Source: Bacillota bacterium
GTDB lineage: Bacteria > Bacillota > Sulfobacillia > Sulfobacillales > Sulfobacillaceae
Length of the DNA: 38,239 bases
Direction: 5' to 3'
NCBI GenBank assembly: GCA_021820485.1
Contig: JAKADO010000020.1
Span: 1-38,239, forward strand
Positions 8,315 to 17,461 of this stretch are shown piece by piece. Made by a program: the position numbers and the translations under genes. The notes beneath the pieces were generated by a model, which saw only the letters and a list, made by a program, of their open reading frames with translations, made no database searches and was not told the origin of the DNA. Positions within the stretch are counted from its first letter, which is position 1, and the number at the start of each line of letters is the position of its first letter.

Positions 8315-9199
8315 ATGGCGCGAGTGCACAAAGCGGTGATACCCGCTGCGGGATTGGGCACGCGGTTTTTACCCGCCACCAAGGCTCAACCCAAAGAGAT
8401 GATCCCAATTATCGATACACCGACCATTCAATTGGTAGTTGAGGAGGCGGTGGCATCCGGCGTTGACGACTTTTTGGTGGTCATCGGGCGAGACAAGGGA
8501 TCAATCGAAGATCACTTCGATCGGGCGCCGGAGCTTGAGGAATTCTTGCGGGAGCATGGCAAGTATGATTTGTTGGCGGTAGTGCAGAAGGTTAGCGCAT
8601 TGGCCGACTTGCATTTCGTTCGCCAGAAGGTTCCCATGGGACTGGGGCATGCCGTCTTGGCGGCACGCCGGCATGTTGGCAACGAGCCGTTTGCCGTGCT
8701 GTTGGGGGACGACGTGATGGTGGGCAACCCCCCGGTTTTGCGCCAATTGATGGACCATTGGAAGCCCGGTGTGTCAGTTGTGGCGGTGCAGCCGGTAACC
8801 CAAGAGGAAGCCAGCCGCTACGGCATTGTGTTTGGTGACAAACAGGCCGATGGGACAGTCCGTGTCAGCCACTTGGTCGAGAAGCCTCCCGTACAGGACG
8901 CGCCGAAGGAGCCTTTGGCGGTGATGGGGCGCTACATTTTAGACCCGGCGGTATTCCATCTTCTGGCGGACTTGCCGAAAGGAGCCGGCGGGGAGATTCA
9001 ATTGACGGATGCGCTCGATTTGTTGGCGCGCGAGCACCAGCTGATTGCCGTGCCTTATGTCGGGAAGCGGTATGACGTGGGTGAAAAGCTGGGTTTTGTG
9101 AAGGCCACCATTGAGGCTGCCCTTGATCGCACGGACATGCGCGACGAGATTTTGGCCTATTTGCGACACCTGATAGGTGAGATGGCGCCCGACCTGTAG
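8315..9199 (+). CDS. galU: UTP-glucose-1-phosphate uridylyltransferase
   Basis: GalU (GtaB in Bacillus) makes UDP-glucose from UTP and glucose-1-phosphate, the donor for glycolipids, teichoic acid glucosylation and exopolysaccharide. It has 294 residues, the normal length. Motifs are IPAAGLGTRFLPATKA (residues 9-24) with PKEMIPI following, QPLGLGHAV-like sequence in KVPMGLGHAVL, the metal-binding LLGDDVM and the sugar-binding VEKPP. GAGGAGGGCGAGC before the ATG is a strong ribosome site. It ends a three-gene run and is followed by an intrinsic terminator. Together with manC it suggests this locus feeds envelope carbohydrate synthesis, although no glycosyltransferase is present here. Confidence 0.96.
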   Translation: MARVHKAVIPAAGLGTRFLPATKAQPKEMIPIIDTPTIQLVVEEAVASGVDDFLVVIGRDKGSIEDHFDRAPELEEFLREHGKYDLLAVVQKVSALADLHFVRQKVPMGLGHAVLAARRHVGNEPFAVLLGDDVMVGNPPVLRQLMDHWKPGVSVVAVQPVTQEEASRYGIVFGDKQADGTVRVSHLVEKPPVQDAPKEPLAVMGRYILDPAVFHLLADLPKGAGGEIQLTDALDLLAREHQLIAVPYVGKRYDVGEKLGFVKATIEAALDRTDMRDEILAYLRHLIGEMAPDL

Positions 9200-9218
9200 C
9201 GGAAAACGCCAAGTCGAG

Positions 9219-9247
9219 CCCCGGGGAGCACTCTCCTCGGGGTTTTC
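9219..9247 (+). terminator. intrinsic terminator after galU
   Basis: The stem CCCCGGGGAG (9219-9228) pairs with CTCCTCGGGG (9233-9242), with one G-U pair, around the loop CACT. TTTTC follows. It separates the nucleotide-sugar genes from spoIIE. Confidence 0.85.
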
Positions 9248-9281
9248 GCATTGTTTTGGGCGTACAGATTTTTGGGACTGG

Positions 9282-9347
9282 TGTCGAGAGCTTTGGCCAT
9301 TGCCGCTACACGTTTTGCCAATTTCGCCACATGGTAATTGGTAAATT
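9282..9347 (+). promoter_or_regulatory. candidate Spo0A-dependent spoIIE promoter
   Basis: TTGCCA (9315-9320, five of six matches to TTGACA) and TAAATT (9342-9347, preceded by TGG) are 21 bases apart. Published work on Bacillus describes an unusually long spacing of about 21-22 bases at the Spo0A-activated spoIIE and spoIIG promoters. Two Spo0A-box-like heptamers are nearby: TGTCGAG (9282-9288) and, on the other strand, TGGCGAA (9329-9323), which fits TGNCGAA. The link to Spo0A is inference from this arrangement. Confidence 0.45.
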
Positions 9348-9382
9348 AAGGATGAAAAACGGGGCAGCGCAGGAGGAACTCA

Positions 9383-11539
9383 ATGGCGGGCGAGGTCATA
9401 CGCATGAAGGACGAGGTCTGGTCGAACCGTAAGTCGACAACTGGTGCGGCAGTCCGGTGGCAGGAATGGCTTGGGGTCGGTGTTGGCGGCGCAATTCTAG
9501 GACAGGCCATGCTCTATCACCATGCGGCACCATTTGTCGTAGTTTTTTCTCTGTTGGTTTGGCAGAAACGCCGCACTTGGTTTGCGCCCTTAATGCTGGG
9601 AGGCCTTCTCGGCACCCTCATGGGCGTGGGCTGGATGGCGACGCTGGTTTTGCTGGGCTGGGTGCTGGTGGTGCCAATGCCCTGGTATCGGTCGGGATGG
9701 CAGTTTCTAAAGTGGCCGCTCTTGGCGCTTGGCGCGGCCTCGGTGTTTGTGGTGGGACAAGCGTTGACCCCTTACACCTTGACCATTGTTGGCGTGGTGG
9801 CGGGAGGATCCGTGCTTTTGTTCTACCTCCTCTCGCGCGAGCTGGAACGCGTGCTCCTGGGGGATGTTGACCGGCGCACCTTGGTGTTGGCCTTGGCCTC
9901 GCTCGGATGCCTCATTGCGGGATTGGCCGGGTACCAAGTGTTCGAGATTAATTTCAGCCTTCTCATTGGCGGGTTGGTCATGCTGTTGGCCACCGCAATT
10001 CAGGGGCCCGCCGGCGGAGCTGTGGCGGGGGCGACGCTCGGTGTGACCTTGGCTCTTCGCGGAGCGCCATCGCAGGGATTGGTGGGCATTCTGGTGTCCG
10101 GGGGATTTGTGGCTGGCTGGCTCGGCACCAAACATTGGCGTTGGGCGTCCCTAGGGTTGGTTTTGGGGGTGCTGGTCTATGCGATTTTCATCCAGATGCC
10201 GAAACCTCTGGAACCCTTCTGGGTTTCCATGGCCGGGGCGGCCGCTCTCTTTCAGGCCATTCCTTCCAGTTTGGTGGCCATTGGCCGGCAATGGGCCGAG
10301 TCCTTTGCAGGGCCGAATTCCCGTGACGTCATGGGAGAGCGCATGGCCCGGATTGCCAATGTGATGAAGGAGATGGCACGCGCTTTTCGGGTCGATGATG
10401 AGGTGGCGACACCGGAAACACACTTGGTGCAGTCGGTGGTGGATTCAGTCTGCAAAAAGTGTTCGTTGTATCGGTCGTGTTGGGAGGATGAGTTTTATCG
10501 ATCCTACCGGGGATTGATTGATCTGAGCGCCAAAGCTGAGGGAGCGGTGGTAACGGCGGAGGATTTAAGCGGCGATTTGGCGCGCCGCTGCATACGCCCC
10601 GATGCGGTTGCTCATGCGGCCAATTTGGCCATGAATCGGGAAAAGGAACGGGCCAACTTTGCGCTGCGCATCAAGGAGAGCCGGGCCCTGGCCGAATTGC
10701 AGCTGACAGGGCTGGCGCAACTGGTATCGGAGATGGCGGCGGATGTGCAGCAGGAGGAGCGGCCTCGGAAATCGCGATGGCGTGTCGAACCACTGCCGTA
10801 TCGCGTCGGAGTTGCCAAGCGGCCGAGGCGGGGCGGGGTGGTCAGCGGGGACAGCGAACTCATTTGCGACCTGTCTCCCCACCGGGTGGTGTTCGGGATT
10901 TCGGACGGCATGGGTGTCGGTCCCCGAGCGGCCTGGGAGAGCGGCACGGCCATGTCCCTCTTGGAGCAATTGTTGATGGCCGGATTTTCCCAGCCTTTGG
11001 CGGTGAGAGCGGTCAACACCACGCTGTTGCTGCGTTCAGTCGATGATCACTTTGCCACGCTCGATCTCATGCTGTTGGACCGCCAGGCCCGCCACATGGA
11101 ATTGGTTAAAGTGGCCGCCTCGCCGACCTTTGTGAAACGACACGGCCAGGTGTTCGAAATTCAAAGCCATGCCCTTCCCGTCGGCATCGTGCAGGAGGTA
11201 GCGATTGAGCCGATGACCTATCCCGTTGAACCGGGGGATGTGGTGGTAATGGTCACGGACGGGGTGATGGAGGTCGATCAACGGCATGGCGAGGAGCGCT
11301 TGAAGCGATTCCTGGAGCAGATGCCGTCGGGAGATGCGGAGATGATGGCGGAAACCATCTTAAGCTTCATGCTGGGGGACAGCCAGGATGGAAGAGATGA
11401 TGCGATGGTCATGGTGATTGCCATTGGAGTGGGGGAACCCGATTGGATGGCTGTAGAAGGTGCGGAAAGCGAGGTGCGCGAATGGCAGCGGATCACGCCG
11501 GTGTCCTTAAGAGGTCGCGTTCCCTACCGGCGCGGATGA
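9383..11539 (+). CDS. spoIIE: stage II sporulation protein E, membrane-bound PP2C phosphatase
   Basis: SpoIIE dephosphorylates SpoIIAA-P in the forespore to release sigma-F and also works with FtsZ at the polar septum. The protein is 718 residues, a little shorter than the roughly 820-residue Bacillus form. Residues of about 25-310 are strongly hydrophobic with around ten membrane segments, then a charged linker with a Cys-rich patch (CKKCSLYRSC). The PP2C domain occupies about 475-690. Metal-binding motifs are SGDS (Asp490), ISDGMG (Asp508) and VTDGVME (Asp626), and LLLRSVDDHFATLDL is typical of SpoIIE. AGGAGG lies 7 bases before the ATG. tilS follows after 31 bases. Its presence is the main evidence that this organism forms endospores. 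Confidence 0.97.
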   Translation: MAGEVIRMKDEVWSNRKSTTGAAVRWQEWLGVGVGGAILGQAMLYHHAAPFVVVFSLLVWQKRRTWFAPLMLGGLLGTLMGVGWMATLVLLGWVLVVPMPWYRSGWQFLKWPLLALGAASVFVVGQALTPYTLTIVGVVAGGSVLLFYLLSRELERVLLGDVDRRTLVLALASLGCLIAGLAGYQVFEINFSLLIGGLVMLLATAIQGPAGGAVAGATLGVTLALRGAPSQGLVGILVSGGFVAGWLGTKHWRWASLGLVLGVLVYAIFIQMPKPLEPFWVSMAGAAALFQAIPSSLVAIGRQWAESFAGPNSRDVMGERMARIANVMKEMARAFRVDDEVATPETHLVQSVVDSVCKKCSLYRSCWEDEFYRSYRGLIDLSAKAEGAVVTAEDLSGDLARRCIRPDAVAHAANLAMNREKERANFALRIKESRALAELQLTGLAQLVSEMAADVQQEERPRKSRWRVEPLPYRVGVAKRPRRGGVVSGDSELICDLSPHRVVFGISDGMGVGPRAAWESGTAMSLLEQLLMAGFSQPLAVRAVNTTLLLRSVDDHFATLDLMLLDRQARHMELVKVAASPTFVKRHGQVFEIQSHALPVGIVQEVAIEPMTYPVEPGDVVVMVTDGVMEVDQRHGEERLKRFLEQMPSGDAEMMAETILSFMLGDSQDGRDDAMVMVIAIGVGEPDWMAVEGAESEVREWQRITPVSLRGRVPYRRG

Positions 11540-11570
11540 ATTTCATCGGGAGATCCGCTACACTCAGGAC

Positions 11571-12914
11571 ATGATGGACGATCCGCTCGAGCGTTGGTTT
11601 TTGAAGGAAGCCGAGAAGCTCTGGGACGCGGGCACGCCGCTCGTGGTGGCACTCAGCGGCGGAATTGACTCGATGGCCCTGTATGCCTTGCTTGAAGCGA
11701 TCCAAGGCGAATGGCCGTGCCCCCTTATCCCCGTACATGTCAACCATCAGCTGCGCCCTGAGGCCGCGGCTGATGCCGCTTGGCTCCAGGCATATCTCGC
11801 CCGTCACTTTCAGCGGAGCCTTCGGGTGGTGGCGGTTCAGGTCGCGCCGCAATCCGGGGAGAGCCTCGAGATGGCTGCCCGCCGCGCTCGGTATGCGGTG
11901 CTCTTCGACGCGGCTCGGGATGCGGGCGCGCGGGTTGTGGTCGCCCATCAAAAGGATGATCAAGCGGAGACGGTGCTCATGCGGGTGCTGACGGGGACCG
12001 GCGTCCGCGGGCTTCAAGCCATGCGCCCCGTCCGCGGACCGATCGTCCGTCCCTTGCTGGCGGTCCGCCGCGGCGCCCTGGAGCAATATCTCCGGGATCG
12101 TCATCTGGAGTGGCGGGAGGATGCCAGCAATCGTGACCCAGCCATGTTGAGAAATCGTCTGCGCCATCAGGTGATGCCGGGACTGGAGCGCCTGGTCAAC
12201 CCACAGGTGATCGAGGCGTTGGCGGCTTTGGCGGACCATGCGGCCCAGGAGGAAGAAGCGCTCGACTTCTTGATGGCCCAGTACCTGCCTCCGGATGCGG
12301 TTAGGGAAGACGACGACGGATTGGTGCTCCGGCCCGGGTGGCAGAGGTGGCCGCAGGCGGTTGCGAGTTTGGTGCTGCGCCGATTCGCGGCGCGTCACGG
12401 ACTCCGGTTGGCCGCGATCCACCTGGATGGGGCGCTGAGCGGCAATGCCGACTGGCCGGGCGGGTGGCAGGCCGTGCACGGAACAGACGGCTCGCTGGAG
12501 GTGAGGCGTGCGTCTGTCCCCACCGAACCTAGTGGGCCCGCCCGCCTGCCGCGCCAAGGCGCCCTGTGCTGGGGAGCGGGCACGGTGGAGGTCAAGCGCG
12601 CGCCCTTTGCGGGAACCGTGGGCGCGGGATGGATGGTGGTTGACCCGGGTCGGTGGCCTGAGCTGTGGATCCGTGCCTGGCGGCAGGGGGATCGCATGCA
12701 TCCGTTGGGTCTTCAGGGGCGATCGAAGAAGCTTCAGGACATTTGGGTCGATGCCAAAGTCCCCGGGCCATTGCGGTCCTATTGGCCGATTCTCACGGCG
12801 GATCCCGATCACGGCCCGATTTTGGGCATTCCGGGCATTCTGCCAGCTGAGGAGGCGCGGATGGACCCGGGGCAACTCGCCATTTGGGTCCGTTTTCAGC
12901 ACAATCCGCATTGA
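11571..12914 (+). CDS. tilS: tRNA(Ile)-lysidine synthase
   Basis: TilS attaches lysine to C34 of the CAU-anticodon tRNA-Ile so that it reads AUA. This is essential in most bacteria. The N-terminal PP-loop VALSGGIDSM (SGGIDS at residues 29-34) binds ATP, VHVNHQLRPEA is the next conserved block, and HQKDDQAETVLMRVLTGTG is the family signature. The C-terminal part (about 370-440) matches the TilS C domain, with WIRAWRQGDRMHPLGLQG and a KKLQDIWVDAKVP segment. The length of 447 is normal. The ATG at 11571 follows a weak CAGGA; an adjacent ATG at 11574 is also possible. In Bacillus hpt lies between tilS and ftsH, but here it does not. Confidence 0.95.
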   Translation: MMDDPLERWFLKEAEKLWDAGTPLVVALSGGIDSMALYALLEAIQGEWPCPLIPVHVNHQLRPEAAADAAWLQAYLARHFQRSLRVVAVQVAPQSGESLEMAARRARYAVLFDAARDAGARVVVAHQKDDQAETVLMRVLTGTGVRGLQAMRPVRGPIVRPLLAVRRGALEQYLRDRHLEWREDASNRDPAMLRNRLRHQVMPGLERLVNPQVIEALAALADHAAQEEEALDFLMAQYLPPDAVREDDDGLVLRPGWQRWPQAVASLVLRRFAARHGLRLAAIHLDGALSGNADWPGGWQAVHGTDGSLEVRRASVPTEPSGPARLPRQGALCWGAGTVEVKRAPFAGTVGAGWMVVDPGRWPELWIRAWRQGDRMHPLGLQGRSKKLQDIWVDAKVPGPLRSYWPILTADPDHGPILGIPGILPAEEARMDPGQLAIWVRFQHNPH

Positions 12915-12941
12915 GGGAAAAAGTCTAGGCAAAACGGCGTA

Positions 12942-12950
12942 TGATATAAT
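12942..12950 (+). promoter_or_regulatory. extended -10 promoter of ftsH
   Basis: TGATATAAT is a perfect extended -10 element (TGn plus TATAAT). It lies 44 bases before the ftsH ATG, in the 80-base gap after tilS. The -35 position (about 12922-12927) reads AAGTCT or a near neighbour and is poor. This suggests ftsH has its own promoter as well as read-through from spoIIE-tilS. Confidence 0.65.
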
Positions 12951-12994
12951 ATGGATCTAATTTCTGACGCCAAATTTATGTTGAGGAGAGCCAG

Positions 12995-14812
12995 ATGACC
13001 AATCGGTGGGTGCGCGGTATCTTAACCGCCATTTTTGCCTTGCTCTTGATTTCGACTTTATGGGAACTGACCAGCGCGCCTGGTCAAGGTGTTGCCCAGG
13101 AATCCTATAGTCGCTTGTTGACCATGGCGCAAAGCGGTCAAGTGGCCAAAGCCGACTTGAATCCGCAAACCCATGTTGTGACAGCGGTGACTACGACTGA
13201 AAAACGGTTCCAGACGGTCTACGCCACTGGCGGGACGGCGGCACTGGCCAATCAGTTGACGAAGGACCATGTCGTCGTCAGCATTACGCACCCGGCCACG
13301 ACCTCGTTCTGGCTCTCCCTGATTTCCAATCTATTGCCGGTGCTGGCCATCTTGTTCATGTTCTACTTTTTCTTCAGCCAAACCCAAGGGGGAGGCGGCC
13401 GCGTCATGCAGTTTGGGAAATCGCGGGCGCGTCTGCACTCCGCTGACGATCGCCGTCGTGTGACTTTCGACGATGTGGCGGGTGTGGAGGAAGAAAAGCA
13501 GGAACTGACCGAGGTGGTGGATTTCCTGCGCTACCCGAAGAAATATTTGGAGTTGGGAGCCAAGATTCCCAAGGGGATCCTGCTGTCGGGCGCACCCGGA
13601 ACCGGAAAAACGCTCTTGGCGCGGGCTGTCGCTGGAGAGGCGGGAGTGCCCTTTTTCTCCGACAGTGGGTCGGACTTTGTGGAGATGTTTGTCGGGGTTG
13701 GTGCGTCGCGTGTGCGCGACTTGTTTGACCAAGCCAAGAAAAATGCGCCGTGCATCATTTTCATCGACGAGATTGACGCGGTGGGCCGGATGCGCGGCGC
13801 CGGCTATGGCGGGGGCCACGATGAGCGCGAACAAACCTTGAATCAGCTGTTGGTGGAAATGGATGGGTTTGGGCCGAACGAAGGCATCATCGTCATTGCG
13901 GCCACCAACCGGCCGGACGTGCTGGACCCAGCTCTGTTGCGGCCTGGACGGTTCGACCGGCAGATTGTGGTGCATCGTCCCGACGTGAAGGGCCGATTGG
14001 CGATATTGAAGGTGCACACCCGTGGCAAACCCCTTGACCAAGATGTGGATCTGGAACTCATTGCGCGACGCACCCCCGGCTACACCGGGGCGGACCTCGC
14101 CAACCTGGCCAACGAGGCGGCATTGCTGGCCGCGCGTGCCCATCAGCGCACCATTCACTTGCATGACTTTGAAGAAGCGGCGGAACGGGTGATGGCCGGA
14201 CCCCAAAAGAAGAGTCGCGTGATTGCTGAGAAGGAAAAGCGCGCGGTGGCCTTCCATGAGTCCGGCCACACGCTGGTCGGCATGCTGGTCGAGCATGGCG
14301 ACCCAGTGCATAAGGTGACCATCATCCCGCGTGGCATGGCCATGGGGTATACGCTGCCTTTGCCGGAAGAGGACCGGTATTTGGTGACGCGCTCGCAGAT
14401 TTTGGATCAGGTGGCGATGGCACTGGGGGGCCGAGCGGCCGAGGAATTGGTGTTTGGGGAAGTATCCACTGGCGCCCAAAATGATTTGGAGAAGTCGACC
14501 GCGATGGTGCGGCAGATGATTACCGAATACGGCATGTCGGAAGAATTGGGTCCGATGACCTATGGGCAGCGGCAGGATCAAGTCTTCCTCGGACGCGATA
14601 TTTCCCGCGAGCCCGATTACAGCGAAGAGGTGGCGTCGGCCATTGACCGCGAAGTGCGGGATATTGTGACCGAGCAATACCACCGGGCGAAGGACTTGTT
14701 GAATACGCATCGGTCGACGCTGAACCGCCTGGCCCTGGCGCTGATGGAAAAGGAGACGCTGTTGGCGGACGAGCTGAAAGTGATTGTGTGGGGCAACGGC
14801 GTGACTGTATAG
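12995..14812 (+). CDS. ftsH: ATP-dependent zinc metalloprotease FtsH
   Basis: A membrane-anchored AAA+ protease that degrades membrane and short-lived cytoplasmic proteins as a hexamer. In its 605 residues, transmembrane helices lie at about 8-25 and 105-128, flanking an external loop. The Walker A motif GAPGTGKT is at 199-206 and Walker B IIFIDEID at 254-261. The second-region-of-homology arginines lie in RPGRFDRQ (about 316-323). The zinc-binding HESGH is at 421-425, with the third ligand expected in the later [11 protein letters not shown] helix. The pore segment is intact (MFVGVGASR). GAGGAGAG precedes the ATG. It is slightly shorter at the C-terminus than Bacillus FtsH. The M16 pair follows after 44 bases, making a proteolysis-themed run. 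Confidence 0.97.
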   Translation: MTNRWVRGILTAIFALLLISTLWELTSAPGQGVAQESYSRLLTMAQSGQVAKADLNPQTHVVTAVTTTEKRFQTVYATGGTAALANQLTKDHVVVSITHPATTSFWLSLISNLLPVLAILFMFYFFFSQTQGGGGRVMQFGKSRARLHSADDRRRVTFDDVAGVEEEKQELTEVVDFLRYPKKYLELGAKIPKGILLSGAPGTGKTLLARAVAGEAGVPFFSDSGSDFVEMFVGVGASRVRDLFDQAKKNAPCIIFIDEIDAVGRMRGAGYGGGHDEREQTLNQLLVEMDGFGPNEGIIVIAATNRPDVLDPALLRPGRFDRQIVVHRPDVKGRLAILKVHTRGKPLDQDVDLELIARRTPGYTGADLANLANEAALLAARAHQRTIHLHDFEEAAERVMAGPQKKSRVIAEKEKRAVAFHESGHTLVGMLVEHGDPVHKVTIIPRGMAMGYTLPLPEEDRYLVTRSQILDQVAMALGGRAAEELVFGEVSTGAQNDLEKSTAMVRQMITEYGMSEELGPMTYGQRQDQVFLGRDISREPDYSEEVASAIDREVRDIVTEQYHRAKDLLNTHRSTLNRLALALMEKETLLADELKVIVWGNGVTV

Positions 14813-14856
14813 TAAGACGCCGCCATGTGGGGAACAGTAGCCGAGGGGGCGATGTT

Positions 14857-16155
14857 GTGACCTGGTCTAAAACGGTCGACGAGTTTTTAGGCGAGTGGCA
14901 AAACGGCACCGGATGGTATGTGTATCCCACCAAGCGCTTCAAGACGGTCACCATCTACGCGGCCTGGATCCGTGAGTTGGAACCGAGTGCGCGAGCTCGG
15001 GGGGCGCTCTTGCCGCATGTTTTGCGGCGCGGAACCCGGGCTTGGCCGACCCGCGTTCTCATGGAGCAGCAGTTGGAAAGCTTATATGGGGCGAGCTTTC
15101 GAGCCGACGTAGGAAAGCTGGGCGACAAACAGCTCCTGTCCTTTCACATTACGGTTGTCAATGGACAGTTCCTGCCTGAACATCCAGACACCGTGGCCGC
15201 CGCTCTCGACTTTCTCACGGAAGTGCTCGATCATCCCCAATTGGTCGATGGTCGATTTCCTGATGAGGTGGTGGACCAGGAGAAAGAGCTCATCAAGCGG
15301 CAAATCTCCGCACTCATCAACGACAAAGGCCAGTACGCACTCTCCCGGCTCATTGAGCTGGTGGCCGATGGCCAGCGTTTTGGCTTGAAGAAGTTGGGTA
15401 CTCCCCAGGAAATTGACCAGGTAAGTGGGGATCTGTTGGTGGACTTTTTGAATGAGAATCGCCAAGAGAGCCCCTTTGTGTTTGCCGTGGTCGGGGATGT
15501 TGATCCGGACCGCATCCAAAAGCACATGGCTGAGCGATGGGGACGCGGAGACCGTCGGCCGCTGACGACGATTCAGCCTTATACGGGTCGGCACGATCGC
15601 AATACGGTGGTGGAGCGCCAGGATGTCCGTCAAGGTAAGCTCAATTTAGCGTTTCGCACCAACATCACGGCGAAAGACCCGCAATATCCCGCTCTTGTCA
15701 TGTATTCCGGCATATTGGGCGGGTTTTCCCATTCCAAGCTCTTTCTCAACGTCCGTGAGAAGGCCAGTCTGGCCTATTACGCATACTCCCGCATTGATCC
15801 GGCCGTGGCGCTCATGATTATTGGGGCGGGCATTGAGTTTGACGATTATGAGGCGGCTCGCCGCATCATTGAGGAACAGGTGGAAGCCATGCGCGCTGGA
15901 CAGTTCAGTCCTGAGGAGATGGCCTTTACCTTAAAGGCGTATACCAATGATGTGCTGTCCGAAGAGGATAACCCGGGGCAGCTGATAGGCCGGCAGTTGG
16001 AGCAGTTGTTGATTGGCGGCGGGCTTAGTGGTCCCCAGTTGATTGACGCGCTGGGCCGGGTCACCTCTGCGGAGATCGTGGAGGTTGCCAAGCAGGTTGA
16101 ACTGGATACTGTGTATTTTCTCACCAGTGAGGGGGATGAGCGGCATGGCGGATAA
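14857..16155 (+). CDS. yfmF: M16-family peptidase-like protein, inactive partner (YfmF type)
   Basis: A 432-residue M16 (pitrilysin/MPP-like) protein. The position of the zinc-binding HxxEH motif reads LPHVLRRGT, so the catalytic Glu and second His are missing. That is the usual state of the YfmF-type partner in Firmicute gene pairs. The C-terminal half keeps the paired M16 repeat, with VREKASLAYYAYSRIDP as the R/Y pair that contacts substrate in this family. The GTG at 14857 is preferred because GAGGGGG lies 7 bases upstream. The in-frame ATG at 14788 falls inside ftsH. It overlaps the next gene by 11 bases and probably forms a heterodimer with that product. Such pairs are annotated as associated with EF-P modification in Bacillus, which cannot be tested here. 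Confidence 0.88.
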   Translation: MTWSKTVDEFLGEWQNGTGWYVYPTKRFKTVTIYAAWIRELEPSARARGALLPHVLRRGTRAWPTRVLMEQQLESLYGASFRADVGKLGDKQLLSFHITVVNGQFLPEHPDTVAAALDFLTEVLDHPQLVDGRFPDEVVDQEKELIKRQISALINDKGQYALSRLIELVADGQRFGLKKLGTPQEIDQVSGDLLVDFLNENRQESPFVFAVVGDVDPDRIQKHMAERWGRGDRRPLTTIQPYTGRHDRNTVVERQDVRQGKLNLAFRTNITAKDPQYPALVMYSGILGGFSHSKLFLNVREKASLAYYAYSRIDPAVALMIIGAGIEFDDYEAARRIIEEQVEAMRAGQFSPEEMAFTLKAYTNDVLSEEDNPGQLIGRQLEQLLIGGGLSGPQLIDALGRVTSAEIVEVAKQVELDTVYFLTSEGDERHGG

Positions 16156-17428
16156 GACGCTAAGCTGGTCGAAAATCGGCGAGGAGCCGGTGCGGGAGAA
16201 GCTTGATTCAGGTTTGGAAATTTTGGTCCTGCCGAAGCCTGGTCTCAAGAAGACCTACGCGACTTATGCCACTCATTACGGATCCATTGACAGCCATTTT
16301 CGCCGTCCGGGCACGTCTGAGACCATTGATGTCCCCGACGGCATCGCCCATTTTTTGGAACATAAGATGTACGAAAAGCCCGAAGGCCATGACGTTTTTG
16401 AGCGCTTTGCCGAATTGGGCGCCTATACCAACGCGTACACGGAATATACCTCGACCACTTTTCTCTTTTCCGCTACCTCCGACATCGATGCCTGTCTCGA
16501 TACCCTGGTCCGATTGGTGGAAGAACCCCATTTCACTCCCGAAAATGTGGAGAAGGAAAAGGGCATCATCGAGCAGGAAATCCGCATGTACCTCGACATG
16601 CCGGGTGATCGACTGCATTCCAACCTCTTGCACGCGCTGTACCAGAAAAACCCGGTCCGCCTTGACATCGCGGGCAGCGTGGAATCCATCCGCACCATCA
16701 CGCCGGAGGATCTCTATGTATGCTACGAAACGTTCTATCATCCCAGCAACATGCTCTTTTTCGTGGCCGGGGACGTCGACCCGGAGCAGATCATTCACCA
16801 CATTGCACAATTGGAGCAGGGGCGGCGTTTGAAGCCCAGCGGGCCGATCGAACGCATCTTTCCCACCGAGCCGCACGGGGTGTCCGAAAAGCACGTGGAG
16901 CAGGTCATGCCGGTGGCAGCACCGCTTTGGATGATGGGCTACAAGGATCAGGCCGGACTTTCGGGAAGAGAGCTCTTGCGCCGGGATGTCGTCATGGGTT
17001 TGATGTGGAGCTTGCTCTTGGGGCCGAGTTCCCGTCTCTTCAACGACCTGTATCAGGAAGGGCTTATTAATGAGCGCTTTTCCGCCCATTACAGCAGCGC
17101 CCGCTCCTATGCCATGAGCGCGATAGGCGGCGAGACCCCTGACCCCCAGCGCTTGGAGTCTCGGCTCTTGGAGCGGCTGCCTGAAGAACCTTTGTTGGAG
17201 GAGCATTTTGACCGCATTAAGCGGAAGGAAATCGGGGAATTTGTTGCCCTCTTTGAGAACCTTGAGGATTTAGCGTTTGCCTTCAACGCCTATCACTTCC
17301 GTGGCATTGACTTAGGCTGGATCCCGGACGTGCTTGAAGAGGTTACTTTGGCGGATGTGGAGGCAGCGCGGCGCCAGCATTTTCAGGAGGATGCGCGTGC
17401 GGTGTCGGTCATTTTGCCGCATCGTTGA
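16145..17428 (+). CDS. yfmH: M16-family zinc peptidase, active partner (YfmH type)
   Basis: A 427-residue M16 peptidase with the intact inverted zinc motif HFLEH at residues 69-73. The downstream Glu-rich helix KEKGIIEQEIRMY (about 140-152) should give the third zinc ligand. DGIAHFLEHKMYEKPEG and YTNAYTEYTST are typical of the YfmH branch. The ATG at 16145 is chosen because GAGGGGG (16129-16135) is 9 bases upstream. An ATG at 16136 touches that site and the one at 16043 lies deep within yfmF. It begins 11 bases before the yfmF stop, so translation is probably coupled, which suits a 1:1 complex. It is likely cytoplasmic, as there is no signal peptide. Confidence 0.92.
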   Translation: MADKTLSWSKIGEEPVREKLDSGLEILVLPKPGLKKTYATYATHYGSIDSHFRRPGTSETIDVPDGIAHFLEHKMYEKPEGHDVFERFAELGAYTNAYTEYTSTTFLFSATSDIDACLDTLVRLVEEPHFTPENVEKEKGIIEQEIRMYLDMPGDRLHSNLLHALYQKNPVRLDIAGSVESIRTITPEDLYVCYETFYHPSNMLFFVAGDVDPEQIIHHIAQLEQGRRLKPSGPIERIFPTEPHGVSEKHVEQVMPVAAPLWMMGYKDQAGLSGRELLRRDVVMGLMWSLLLGPSSRLFNDLYQEGLINERFSAHYSSARSYAMSAIGGETPDPQRLESRLLERLPEEPLLEEHFDRIKRKEIGEFVALFENLEDLAFAFNAYHFRGIDLGWIPDVLEEVTLADVEAARRQHFQEDARAVSVILPHR

Positions 17429-17461
17429 GACACGTTTGATGGAGGGGGAAGGAGTTTTTCC

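Noticed and set aside
11532-11558. GCGGAT/ATCCGC imperfect hairpin between spoIIE and tilS
   Set aside because: Short stem, no T run and no known leader structure; it may be chance in GC-rich DNA.
11493-12932. Long open frame on the minus strand opposite tilS (479 codons)
   Set aside because: It is a mirror of the GC-rich tilS codons, is rich in Arg, Pro and His, has no ribosome site, and shows no family motif.
13331-14710. Long open frame on the minus strand opposite ftsH (459 codons)
   Set aside because: It is antisense to a certain gene and its composition (His, Arg, Gln rich) is typical of shadow frames.
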